The position numbers and the translations under genes were made by a program. A DNA stretch of 33,342 nucleotides from Streptomyces hygroscopicus subsp. hygroscopicus (GTDB lineage: Bacteria; Actinomycetota; Actinomycetes; Streptomycetales; Streptomycetaceae), in assembly GCF_001553455.1 (NCBI RefSeq), contig NZ_BBOX01000200.1, positions 1 through 33,342 of the forward strand, given 5' to 3'. Of this stretch, positions 15,991-23,432 are shown in pieces. Numbering within the stretch: the first letter of the stretch is position 1; each line of letters starts with the position of its first letter. The notes beneath the pieces were generated by a model. The model worked only from the letters and a program-made list of their open reading frames with translations. It was not told the DNA's origin and did no database searches.

Positions 15991-16902
15991 TCAGTAGCGG
16001 GGCAGGGGGGTCTTCGGCGCGACGTAGGAGGAGCCGGACTTGCCGAGCGTGCCTTCGTACGCCTTCTTGTAGTCGCCGTTCTTGATGTGCTTCTCGAGCG
16101 AGTCGGTGATCGCGTCGCGCAGCGCCTTGTCGCTCTTGTTCATGCCGATGCCGTACGGCTCCTCGGTGAACGGCTTGCCGACCACGTGCAGTTTGCTCGG
16201 GCGCTGGGCGGCGTAGCCCTTGAGGATCGCGTCGTCGGTGGTGACCGCGTCGACCTGGCCGTCGAGCAGCTGCTTGACGCAGAGCGAGTACTTGCTCAGC
16301 TCGGTGGTCTTGGCACCGTACTTCGGCTTCTTGATCTCCTGGAGCGGGGTGGAGCCGACGATCGAACAGACCTTCTTGCCCTTGACGCTGTCGGGGCCGG
16401 TGATCTTGTCCTTGTCCTCCTCGCGGACCAGCAGGTCGGCACCGGCCTGGTAGTACGGGCCCGCGAAGCCGACCTGCTTCTTGCGCTCGTCGTTGATGGT
16501 GTAGGTGCCGACGTAGTAGTCGACCTGGCCCTTGGAGATGGAGGTCTCGCGGACGTTGGAGTCCACCGTCTTGAAGCTGATCTGGTCCGCGGAGAAGCCG
16601 AGGTCGGCGGCGACCATCTTGGCGATCTCGATGTCGAAGCCGGAGCGCTTGCCCTCGGTGTCCTGGAACCCGAGGTAGGGCTGGTCGGCCTTGGCGCCGA
16701 TGACGATCTTGCCGCGCTTCTGCGCCGCCTTCAGGGTCGGCGAGTCGATCTTCACGTCCTTCGCGACCGTGTAGTCGCCGCTGAAGACCTCGCCGCCCTT
16801 CGGCTTGTCCCCGGCGGTGCCCTTCTCGCCGCCACAGGCGGTCGCCGTCGCGGCCAGCGCGAGAACCACCGTGGCCGCCGCGGCCGTCTTACGAATCCTC
16901 AT
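15991..16902 (-). CDS. gluB: Glutamate-binding lipoprotein GluB
   Basis: Extracellular solute-binding protein of 303 residues, SBP family 3. The N-terminus RIRKTAAAATVVLALAATAT leads to an AC lipobox-like site (ATAC-GGEKG), giving a lipid-anchored protein, although the -3 residue is Ala rather than Leu. Family 3 segments seen: KIVIGAKADQPYLGFQDTEG and GFDIEIAKMVAADLGFSADQ. The start at 16902 is preferred over ATG 16911 because AGAGGG overlaps the latter and is well spaced for the former. The 90-nt gap to gluA and 72-nt gap to gluC could allow extra gluB expression or mRNA processing. Confidence 0.95.
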   Translation of the reverse strand: MRIRKTAAAATVVLALAATATACGGEKGTAGDKPKGGEVFSGDYTVAKDVKIDSPTLKAAQKRGKIVIGAKADQPYLGFQDTEGKRSGFDIEIAKMVAADLGFSADQISFKTVDSNVRETSISKGQVDYYVGTYTINDERKKQVGFAGPYYQAGADLLVREEDKDKITGPDSVKGKKVCSIVGSTPLQEIKKPKYGAKTTELSKYSLCVKQLLDGQVDAVTTDDAILKGYAAQRPSKLHVVGKPFTEEPYGIGMNKSDKALRDAITDSLEKHIKNGDYKKAYEGTLGKSGSSYVAPKTPLPRY

Positions 16903-16992
16903 GGTGCCCATCCCTCTGTGTTCGGTACGTGGTTCGAATACGCAGTGGCGAACGTGCCGGCGTTCTGCGGAGCCAGCGCGGGTTCAGCGTGT

Positions 16993-17769
16993 TCAGTGGT
17001 GAAGGATCTTCGACAGGAAGTCCTTGGCCCGGTCGCTGCGGGGGTTGTTGAAGAACTGCTCCGGCTCGGCCTCTTCGATGATCCGGCCGTCGGCCATGAA
17101 GACCACCCGGTTCGCGGCGGAACGGGCGAAGCCCATCTCGTGGGTGACGACGACCATCGTCATGCCGTCCCGGGCGAGCTGCTGCATGACCTCCAGCACC
17201 TCGTTGATCATCTCCGGGTCCAGCGCCGAGGTCGGCTCGTCGAAGAGCATCACCTTCGGGTCCATGGCCAGGGCGCGGGCGATCGCCACGCGCTGCTGCT
17301 GGCCACCGGACAGCTGGGCGGGGTACTTGTCCGCCTGGGCGCCCACGCCCACCCGGTCGAGCAGCGTGCGGGCCTTCTCCTCCGCGGCCTTCTTGTCCGT
17401 CTTACGGACCTTGACCTGGCCCAGCATCACGTTCTCGAGCACCGTCTTGTGCGCGAAGAGGTTGAAGGACTGGAACACCATGCCGACGTCGGCCCGCAGC
17501 CGGGCGAGCTCCCTGCCCTCCTGGGGCAGCGGCTTGCCGTCGATCGTGATGGATCCGTCGTCGATCGTCTCCAGCCGGTTGATCGTGCGGCACAGTGTCG
17601 ACTTCCCGGACCCGGACGGGCCGATGACGACGACCACTTCGCCCCGGCTGATGGTCAGGTCGATGTCCTGGAGCACATGCAGCGCGCCGAAGTGCTTGTT
17701 GACTCCTGACAACGCAACCAACGCGTTCGCCACCGGTGCGGCGTCCTTGGTCACCGATACTTCGCTCAT
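16993..17769 (-). CDS. gluA: Glutamate ABC transporter ATPase GluA
   Basis: ATP-binding subunit, 258 residues. Walker A GPSGSGKST, Q-loop VGMVFQSFNLFAHKTVLENV, signature LSGGQQQRVAIARALAMDP, Walker B VMLFDEPTSALDPE and the H-loop VVVTHEMGFARSA are all intact. The first 15 residues are a polar extension. It is the first gene of the gluABCD operon and divergent from gluR; the 306-nt region between the two start codons holds the control sites. A Shine-Dalgarno-like GGAGGA (17803-17798) can pair with an upstream UCCUCC on the mRNA. Confidence 0.96.
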   Translation of the reverse strand: MSEVSVTKDAAPVANALVALSGVNKHFGALHVLQDIDLTISRGEVVVVIGPSGSGKSTLCRTINRLETIDDGSITIDGKPLPQEGRELARLRADVGMVFQSFNLFAHKTVLENVMLGQVKVRKTDKKAAEEKARTLLDRVGVGAQADKYPAQLSGGQQQRVAIARALAMDPKVMLFDEPTSALDPEMINEVLEVMQQLARDGMTMVVVTHEMGFARSAANRVVFMADGRIIEEAEPEQFFNNPRSDRAKDFLSKILHH

Positions 17770-17784
17770 CGGCGTCTCGCTCCG

Positions 17785-17836
17785 TCCTCCTCGGTTGGGA
17801 GGACATTAATGAGCGGTCACGACCAGCGTCATTACA
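17785..17836 (-). promoter_or_regulatory. gluA promoter and leader hairpin candidate
   Basis: Minus strand TGTAAT (17836-17831) is a 5/6 match to a -10 box with no convincing -35, as expected for an activator-dependent promoter. In the mRNA, UCCUCC and GGAGGA (plus-strand 17798-17803 and 17785-17790) can form a 6-bp stem with a 7-nt loop that hides a GGAGGA site. TAATGA (17807-17812) and TCATTA (17829-17834) form an inverted repeat. An AT-rich stretch at 17831-17865 is a plausible GluR target. Confidence 0.4.
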
Positions 17837-18075
17837 TCTGAGCTGAAATTGAGGATAACGATATGGCCGCGATGCGACACTCTGCGTGAACGGGGCGCGG
17901 CGCGCCGTACCGGCTGCATAACGGAAAGCCGCGTGGGCCCGAATGCGTCTTGACGCGTGCCCGCCGATCGGCGTGGATGCCCTGTGGCCATGTTGCTGGC
18001 CGCATGCGAAGCCATGGTGACGAGGGCGCGTACGGGGCGCGTCCCTCCTGGTACGGGAAGGTGGCGGAGGGGCCG

Positions 18076-18786
18076 GTGAGACTGCTGCTCGTCGAGGACG
18101 ACAACCACGTCGCCGCGGCCCTGTCCGCCATGCTCTCCCGGCACGGTTTCGAGGTCACCCACGCCCGCAGTGGTGAGGAGGCGCTGCAGGCGCTGCTGCC
18201 CGACACCGGCGCCCCCTTCGGCGTCGTGCTCCTCGACCTCGGTCTGCCCGACCAGGACGGCTTCGAGGTGTGCGGCAAGATCCGCAAGCGCACCGCCACG
18301 CCCGTGATCATGGTGACGGCGCGTGCGGACGTGCGCTCCCGCATACACGGGCTCAACCTCGGCGCCGACGACTACGTCGTCAAGCCGTACGACACCATGG
18401 AGCTGCTCGCCCGCATCCATGCCGTCAGCCGCCGCACCGCCGCCCACGACCCGGCCCACGGCGCCGACGAGAACCCGGACGGCCCCCATCCGCCGCTGCT
18501 GCTCGGTCCGGTGACCATCGAACTGCCCACCCGCCAGGTCTCGGTCAACGGGACGACCGTCTCGCTCACCCGCAAGGAGTTCGATCTGCTGGCACTGCTC
18601 GCCCAGCGCCCCGGCGTGGTCTTCCGCCGGGAGCAGATCATCAGCGAGGTCTGGCGCACCAGTTGGGAAGGGACCGGGCGCACCCTGGAGGTCCATATCG
18701 CCTCCTTGCGCTCCAAACTGCGGATGCCCGCCCTGATCGAGACGGTGCGCGGGGTGGGCTACCGCCTCGTCGCCCCGGCCCACTGA
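18076..18786 (+). CDS. gluR: Response regulator GluR (OmpR family)
   Basis: DNA-binding response regulator of 236 residues. Receiver domain: Asp8/Asp9 acidic pocket (LLLVEDDNH), phosphoacceptor Asp54 (VVLLDLGLPDQDG), Thr81 and Lys103 (VVKPYD). The C-terminal winged helix shows LTRKEFDLLALLAQRPGVVF and LEVHIASLRSKLRMPALIET. GTG 18076 is chosen because GGAGG ends 5 nt before it and the receiver begins at once; a longer in-frame start would add about 40 unrelated residues. In S. coelicolor the equivalent GluR-GluK pair senses glutamate and activates gluABCD. The assignment here rests on gene order and family. The kinase follows after 17 nt. Confidence 0.93.
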   Translation: MRLLLVEDDNHVAAALSAMLSRHGFEVTHARSGEEALQALLPDTGAPFGVVLLDLGLPDQDGFEVCGKIRKRTATPVIMVTARADVRSRIHGLNLGADDYVVKPYDTMELLARIHAVSRRTAAHDPAHGADENPDGPHPPLLLGPVTIELPTRQVSVNGTTVSLTRKEFDLLALLAQRPGVVFRREQIISEVWRTSWEGTGRTLEVHIASLRSKLRMPALIETVRGVGYRLVAPAH

Positions 18787-18803
18787 GCGACCGGGCCCGT
18801 TCG

Positions 18804-20249
18804 GTGCGCACCCGGCTCCTCCCGCTCCTCATCGTCCTCATGGCGGGCGTGCTGCTCGCGCTCGGCTTTCCGCTCGCCGGGAGCCTGGCCGCCCGGGAAC
18901 AGCAGCGGGTGGTCGTCGACCGGATCGACGACACCGCGCGCTTCGCCGCCCTCGCCCAGTTCGTGACCGCCGGGTCGGCGGGGGCGGCCGGCGCGGAGGG
19001 GGACGAGCGGCTGGACACCCTGCGCGCCGAACTCGAGCGCTACCACGACCTGTACGGCATCCGGGCCGGCGTCTTCTACCGCGACCGGCACGAACCCCCC
19101 ATGGCCGAGGCGCCCGAGGGCTGGCGGGTACCCGGCACGGGCGAGGGCGACCGGGCGTTCGACGAGGCCCTCGCCGGGCGCCGCAGCCACGATCCGCCCC
19201 AGGTGTGGCCCTGGCAGCAGGGCAGGCTCACCGTGGCCTCCCCGGTCGTCCGGGACGGGGACGTGGTGGCCGTCGTCGTCACCGACTCGCCCACCGGCCA
19301 GATGCGGTCGCGGATCCTGCACGGCTGGCTGCTCATCGGCGCGGGCGAATGCGCCGCGATGCTGCTGGCCGTGGGGGCCGCGTTCCGGCTCACCGGCTGG
19401 GTGCTGCGGCCCGTACGGGTCCTGGACACCGCCACCCATGACATCGCGACCGGGCGGATGCAGTCGCGTGTCGCGGCCGCCTCCGGGCCTCCGGAGCTGC
19501 GCCGGCTGGCCCGCTCGTTCAACGAGATGGCCGACAACGTCGAACAGGTCCTGGAGCAGCAGCGGGCGTTCGTCGCCGACGCCTCCCACCAGCTGCGCAA
19601 CCCGCTCTCCGCGCTGCTGCTGCGCATCGAGCTGCTGGCACTCGAACTGCCGGACGGTCATGAGGAGATCGCCTCGGTGCGCGCGGAGGGCAAACGCCTG
19701 GCCAGCGTCCTGGACGATCTGCTGGACCTCGCCCTGGCCGAGCACTCGGCCGCGGACCTGCGGCTCACCGACATCGCGGAGCTGGCCGCCGACCGGGTGG
19801 ACGCCTGGCTCCCGGTGGCCGAGCGGGGGGAGGTCGGACTCGCCTACACCGGCCCCGCGGCCATCACCGGCTGGGCCGACCCGGTGGCCCTGTCCAGCGC
19901 GCTGGACGCCGTCGTCGACAACGCCCTGAAGTTCACGCCCGAGGGGGCGCACGTGGAGGTCTCCGCGCGGGCGGACGGCGACACCGTGGCGATCGTCGTC
20001 GCCGACGGCGGACCGGGTCTCACCGAGGACGAACTCGCCCGGATCGGCGACCGCTTCTGGCGCAGCAGCCGGCACCAGAACGTCTCGGGCTCGGGACTCG
20101 GCCTGTCCATCACCCGCGCGCTGCTCGCGGCGGGCGGCGGCACGATCGGCTACGCCCCCAACGAGCCCCGCGGCCTGCGCGTGACCATCACCGTCCCGCG
20201 CACCGGGCCCAGCGAGGCGGCGAAGACCGTGAAGACCGTAAGGACGTAG
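18804..20249 (+). CDS. gluK: Sensor histidine kinase GluK
   Basis: Membrane histidine kinase of 481 residues. TM1 is at about 6-28 (LLPLLIVLMAGVLLALGFPL). An extracytoplasmic domain spans about 30-170 and TM2 about 171-197, followed by HAMP. The phosphoacceptor is His262 in FVADASHQLRNPLSALLLRI. ATPase boxes: N-box VVDNALKFTPEGAH, G1 DGGPGLTEDE, F-box RFWRSS, G2 GSGLGLSITRALL. GTG 18804, 17 nt after gluR, is the first usable start; no clear Shine-Dalgarno is seen. It probably detects external glutamate, directly or through a binding protein; the adjacent TAXI protein is a candidate partner. Confidence 0.92.
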   Translation: MRTRLLPLLIVLMAGVLLALGFPLAGSLAAREQQRVVVDRIDDTARFAALAQFVTAGSAGAAGAEGDERLDTLRAELERYHDLYGIRAGVFYRDRHEPPMAEAPEGWRVPGTGEGDRAFDEALAGRRSHDPPQVWPWQQGRLTVASPVVRDGDVVAVVVTDSPTGQMRSRILHGWLLIGAGECAAMLLAVGAAFRLTGWVLRPVRVLDTATHDIATGRMQSRVAAASGPPELRRLARSFNEMADNVEQVLEQQRAFVADASHQLRNPLSALLLRIELLALELPDGHEEIASVRAEGKRLASVLDDLLDLALAEHSAADLRLTDIAELAADRVDAWLPVAERGEVGLAYTGPAAITGWADPVALSSALDAVVDNALKFTPEGAHVEVSARADGDTVAIVVADGGPGLTEDELARIGDRFWRSSRHQNVSGSGLGLSITRALLAAGGGTIGYAPNEPRGLRVTITVPRTGPSEAAKTVKTVRT

Positions 20250-20283
20250 CCGGGCCCCGCCGGACCCCCGGATGACCGAGCGG

Positions 20284-20306
20284 TGATCACGGTTCGGCGG
20301 TGATCA
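20284..20306. terminator. Bidirectional terminator candidate between gluK and the TAXI gene
   Basis: TGATCAC (20284-20290) and GTGATCA (20300-20306) form a 7-bp stem with a 9-nt loop between convergent genes. It overlaps the TAXI stop codon by 3 nt. The 12-mer TGACCGAGCGGT also occurs twice here (20273-20284 and 20312-20323). Confidence 0.45.
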
Positions 20307-21293
20307 TGGTTTGACCGAGCGGTAATAGCGCGCCGCGCCCTGGTGCAGGGCGAGTGGATCGGTGAAGACGGCCGTCCGCAGGTCCACCTTCTGCGCGGCG
20401 TGCACCTTCGCCCCGATCCGGTCCCGGTTCTCGATGACCGTACGGGTGACGCCCTCCGCCAGATCGGGGTCCACCCGGTCCGTGGTGACCAGGAGGTTCG
20501 GTACGGCGATCGTCTTGACGGGCTCGGGCTTCCGGATCTCCTCGTAGGCGTCGGCGGGCACGGTGGCCGCCCGGTAGTAGCGCGTCACCCCGCCCTGCCG
20601 GTGCAGCGGGCCGGTGAGGTCGCCGAGCTGGACGAGCCGGATCGGATAGGCGCGGGCCAGGGTGCGCACCGCGGTGGTGGGCAGCCCGCCCGACCAGAAG
20701 AAGGCGTCGAGCTGCCCCCGCCGCAGCATCGTCGGCATGGTGTCGATGCCGACCCGTTCCGCCCGGATGTCCCGGTCGAAGTCGAGCCCGGCGGCCTTGA
20801 TCAGCGCCCGGGTGATCAGCTGCACGCCCGAGCCGTCGTCGCCCACCCCCACCCGCAGGTGTTTCAGGTCGCGGGCCGACCGTACGGACGAGCCCCTGGG
20901 CACGACCAGTTGCATGTAGTCGTCGTACAGCCGCGCGCAGGCCCGCAGCCGTCCCGCCCCCTGCCCCCGGTAGGCGGCCACGGCGTCGGTGGCGGCGATG
21001 GCGAAGGTGGCCCTGCCGCGGGCCAGCCGCTCGACGTTGTCCGGGGAGCCCCTGGTCTGCTCCAGGCGCACCTCGACATCGGGGAGGTCCCGGGCGAGGT
21101 CCCGCTGGAGCATCCGGCCATAGGTCGCGTAGACCCCGGTGGAGACCCCCGTCGCGAAGGTCACCCGGCCGCTGGGCGAGGGCCCCCCGCCGAGCGGCAG
21201 CAGCCACCACAGCAGCAGTCCGAGGGCGACGAGACCCGCGGCGGCGGACTGCAGGGCGCGGCGCCGGTCCAGGCGCGGAAGGGTGACGGCCAT
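20304..21293 (-). CDS. TAXI family solute-binding protein (orphan)
   Basis: Exported or membrane-anchored solute receptor of 329 residues in the TAXI branch of TRAP transporter receptors. After a basic start (LPRLDRRR) comes one hydrophobic segment (ALQSAAAGLVALGLLLWWLL) without a lipobox Cys. The TAXI core shows FATGVSTGVYATYGRMLQRD, the segment LRVGVGDDGSGVQLITRALI and MLRRGQLDAFFWSGGLPTTA. No TRAP membrane subunits (DctQM or fused 4TM-12TM) are in the window. It is convergent with gluK. A structurally studied Thermus TAXI protein binds glutamate/glutamine, so a glutamate-sensing role next to GluRK is attractive but unproven. ATG 21293 begins just before the hydrophobic segment. Confidence 0.85.
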   Translation of the reverse strand: MAVTLPRLDRRRALQSAAAGLVALGLLLWWLLPLGGGPSPSGRVTFATGVSTGVYATYGRMLQRDLARDLPDVEVRLEQTRGSPDNVERLARGRATFAIAATDAVAAYRGQGAGRLRACARLYDDYMQLVVPRGSSVRSARDLKHLRVGVGDDGSGVQLITRALIKAAGLDFDRDIRAERVGIDTMPTMLRRGQLDAFFWSGGLPTTAVRTLARAYPIRLVQLGDLTGPLHRQGGVTRYYRAATVPADAYEEIRKPEPVKTIAVPNLLVTTDRVDPDLAEGVTRTVIENRDRIGAKVHAAQKVDLRTAVFTDPLALHQGAARYYRSVKP

Positions 21294-21348
21294 GGCGAGG
21301 ATCCTGCCAGTCCCGAGGACGAGAGGGGAGGGCGAGCCGCGGTTCCCC

Positions 21349-21459
21349 ATGAGACCCGCATGAGACCCGCTGGGACAGGAGCCGCGGGTCCCCCCCTGGG
21401 ACAGGAGCCGTGGATCCCCCTGGGACAGGAGCCGCGGATCTCCCCTGGGACAGGCGGCC
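21349..21459. repeat. Tandem repeats upstream of miaB
   Basis: ATGAGACCCGC occurs twice back to back (21349-21359 and 21360-21370). It is followed by four units beginning TGGGACAGG at 21371, 21397, 21421 and 21446, each ending in a CCCC run, with periods of 26, 24 and 25 nt. The last unit is truncated. The array fills most of the 234-nt space between the TAXI start and miaB. Just after it, TACCCT (21511-21516) may be the miaB -10. Confidence 0.9.
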
Positions 21460-21527
21460 TTCGGACCGGCTCCCGCCGGAACGGAGGGACGGGGCGCGGG
21501 CGGGAGCACGTACCCTGGGCGATTGAG

Positions 21528-23021
21528 ATGAGTGCGAAGACTTACGAGGTGCGCACCTACGGGTGCCAGATGAACGTCCACGACTCCGAGCGGCTCTCGG
21601 GCCTTCTGGAAGACGCGGGCTATGTCCGTGCGCCCGAGGGCTCCGGCGAGGGCGAGGCCGACATCGTCGTCTTCAACACCTGCGCGGTGCGGGAGAACGC
21701 CGACAACCGCCTGTACGGCAATCTGGGCCGGCTCGCACCGATCAAGGCGCGGCGGCCGGGCATGCAGATCGCCGTCGGCGGCTGCCTGGCCCAGAAGGAC
21801 CGCGACACCATCGTCAAGAAGGCCCCCTGGGTCGACGTGGTCTTCGGCACCCACAACATCGGCAGTCTGCCGGTGCTGCTGGAGCGCGCCCGCGTCCAGG
21901 AGGAAGCCCAGGTCGAGATCGCCGAGTCCCTGGAAGCCTTCCCCTCCACCCTTCCGACGCGGCGCGAGTCCGCGTACGCCGCGTGGGTCTCCATCTCCGT
22001 CGGCTGCAACAACACCTGCACCTTCTGTATCGTCCCGGCGCTGCGCGGCAAGGAGAAGGACCGCCGCCCGGGCGACATCCTCGCCGAGGTGGAGGCCCTG
22101 GTCGCCGAGGGCGTCACCGAGATCACCCTGCTCGGCCAGAACGTGAACGCGTACGGCTCCGACATCGGTGACCGCGAGGCGTTCAGCAAGCTGCTGCGCG
22201 CCTGCGGGAAGGTGGAGGGCCTGGAGCGGGTCCGGTTCACCTCTCCGCACCCGCGCGACTTCACCGACGACGTCATCGCCGCCATGGCGGAGACGGAGAA
22301 CGTGATGCCGCAGCTCCACATGCCGCTGCAGTCCGGCTCGGACACCGTGCTCAGGGCGATGCGCCGCTCGTACCGGCAGGAACGCTATCTCGGGATCATC
22401 GAGAAGGTACGCGCCGCGATGCCCGACGCCGCCATCTCGACCGACATCATCGTCGGCTTCCCCGGTGAGACGGAGGAGGACTTCGAGCAGACGCTGCACG
22501 TGGTGCGCGAGGCGCGGTTCGCACAGGCGTTCACCTTCCAGTACTCCAAGCGGCCCGGGACGCCCGCCGCCGAGATGGACGGGCAGGTGCCCAAGGCGGT
22601 CGTCCAGCAGCGCTACGAGCGGCTGGTCGCCCTCCAGGAGGAGATCTCCTGGGAGGAGAACAAGAAGCAGGTCGGCCGGACGCTGGAGGTGCTGGTCGCC
22701 GAGGGCGAGGGCCGTAAGGACGACGCCACGCGGCGGCTGTCCGGCCGCGCCCCCGACAACCGTCTGGTGCACTTCGCCCGGCCGGAGGAGCCGGTGCGCC
22801 CCGGTGACGTCGTCACCGTCGACATCACCTACGCGGCACCGCACCATCTGCTGGCCGAGGGCCCGGCCCGGGGCGTGCGGCGCACCCGCGCCGGTGACGC
22901 CTGGGAGCGGCGGAACGCACCCGAGGAGAAGAAGCCCGCGGGCGTGATGCTGGGCCTGCCGACGGTGGGCGCCCCGCCGCCGCTGCCGACCGCCCCCGCC
23001 GCGGGCTGCGGCTGCGACTGA
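21528..23021 (+). CDS. miaB: tRNA-2-methylthio-N6-dimethylallyladenosine synthase MiaB
   Basis: Radical-SAM methylthiotransferase, 497 residues, converting i6A37 (made by MiaA) to ms2i6A37 in tRNA. The N-terminal MTTase domain has cluster cysteines Cys13, Cys52 and Cys86 (YGCQMN, NTCAVREN, GGCLAQ). The radical SAM motif CNNTCTFC supplies Cys160, 164 and 167. The TRAM domain lies near 375-445. The C-terminus extends past TRAM by about 50 Pro/Ala-rich residues ending in CGCD. ATG 21528 gives the usual N-terminus; the longer open frame upstream is antisense to the TAXI gene. Its partner miaA is 2 kb downstream. A repeat array begins at its stop codon. Confidence 0.98.
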   Translation: MSAKTYEVRTYGCQMNVHDSERLSGLLEDAGYVRAPEGSGEGEADIVVFNTCAVRENADNRLYGNLGRLAPIKARRPGMQIAVGGCLAQKDRDTIVKKAPWVDVVFGTHNIGSLPVLLERARVQEEAQVEIAESLEAFPSTLPTRRESAYAAWVSISVGCNNTCTFCIVPALRGKEKDRRPGDILAEVEALVAEGVTEITLLGQNVNAYGSDIGDREAFSKLLRACGKVEGLERVRFTSPHPRDFTDDVIAAMAETENVMPQLHMPLQSGSDTVLRAMRRSYRQERYLGIIEKVRAAMPDAAISTDIIVGFPGETEEDFEQTLHVVREARFAQAFTFQYSKRPGTPAAEMDGQVPKAVVQQRYERLVALQEEISWEENKKQVGRTLEVLVAEGEGRKDDATRRLSGRAPDNRLVHFARPEEPVRPGDVVTVDITYAAPHHLLAEGPARGVRRTRAGDAWERRNAPEEKKPAGVMLGLPTVGAPPPLPTAPAAGCGCD

Positions 23022-23116
23022 GAACGGCGGGGGACGGCCGGGAACGGCGGGGGACGGCGGCGAACGGCCGAGAACGACTGGGTACGACGGGGGACGGCAT
23101 GACGACGGGGGACGGC
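23022..23116. repeat. 20-nt tandem repeat array running into the next gene
   Basis: Five units with the core GAACGGCGGGGGACGGC or variants start at 23022, 23042, 23062, 23082 and 23100. The first four are spaced exactly 20 nt apart and the last 18 nt. The array starts 1 nt after the miaB stop and covers the start codon and first five codons of the 23099 gene. G5 runs recur once per unit in four of five units. Confidence 0.9.
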
Positions 23117-23422
23117 GCCATCACGTGGTGGGGCCTGCTCATGGAGGACTACCTCCAGATCATGGGGCCCGGGGCCAGGAACCACGCGATCACTCCGCTG
23201 GGGCACTTCCGGGGCACCCGTGAGGAGGCGATGGAGGCGCTGCGCGAGCGGGTGCTGCGGTACCAGCCGAGGCATCCGTCCAGTCCGCTGCGCACGCTGG
23301 TGTACCGGGACGGCGATGTCTTCCTGATGGTCGTGGAGGGCATGACGGGCCACTTCTGCTATAGGTTCCGGATCGCCGAGCTGCTGTGGGACTCCGCGCC
23401 CCGGCCCGAACCCGCCGGATAG
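23099..23422 (+). CDS. Small conserved hypothetical protein
   Basis: Protein of 107 residues, mixed charge, probably cytosolic, with no membrane segment or known motif that I recognise. Distinctive segments: WWGLLMEDYLQIMGPGARNH, HFRGTREEAMEALRERVLRY and DGDVFLMVVEGMTGHFCYRF. ATG 23099 follows GGGGGA by 5 nt inside the repeat array; ATG 23141, just before EDYLQIM, is a possible shorter start. Codon usage is typical of the neighbours. It sits between miaB and the LigB-like gene on the same strand with short gaps, so joint transcription is likely. Function unknown. Confidence 0.75.
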   Translation: MTTGDGAITWWGLLMEDYLQIMGPGARNHAITPLGHFRGTREEAMEALRERVLRYQPRHPSSPLRTLVYRDGDVFLMVVEGMTGHFCYRFRIAELLWDSAPRPEPAG

Positions 23423-23432
23423 GCTGGCGATC

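Noticed and set aside
15898..17709. 603-codon plus-strand frame opposite gluB and gluA
   Set aside because: It is a shadow of two clear glutamate transporter genes; low-complexity translation.
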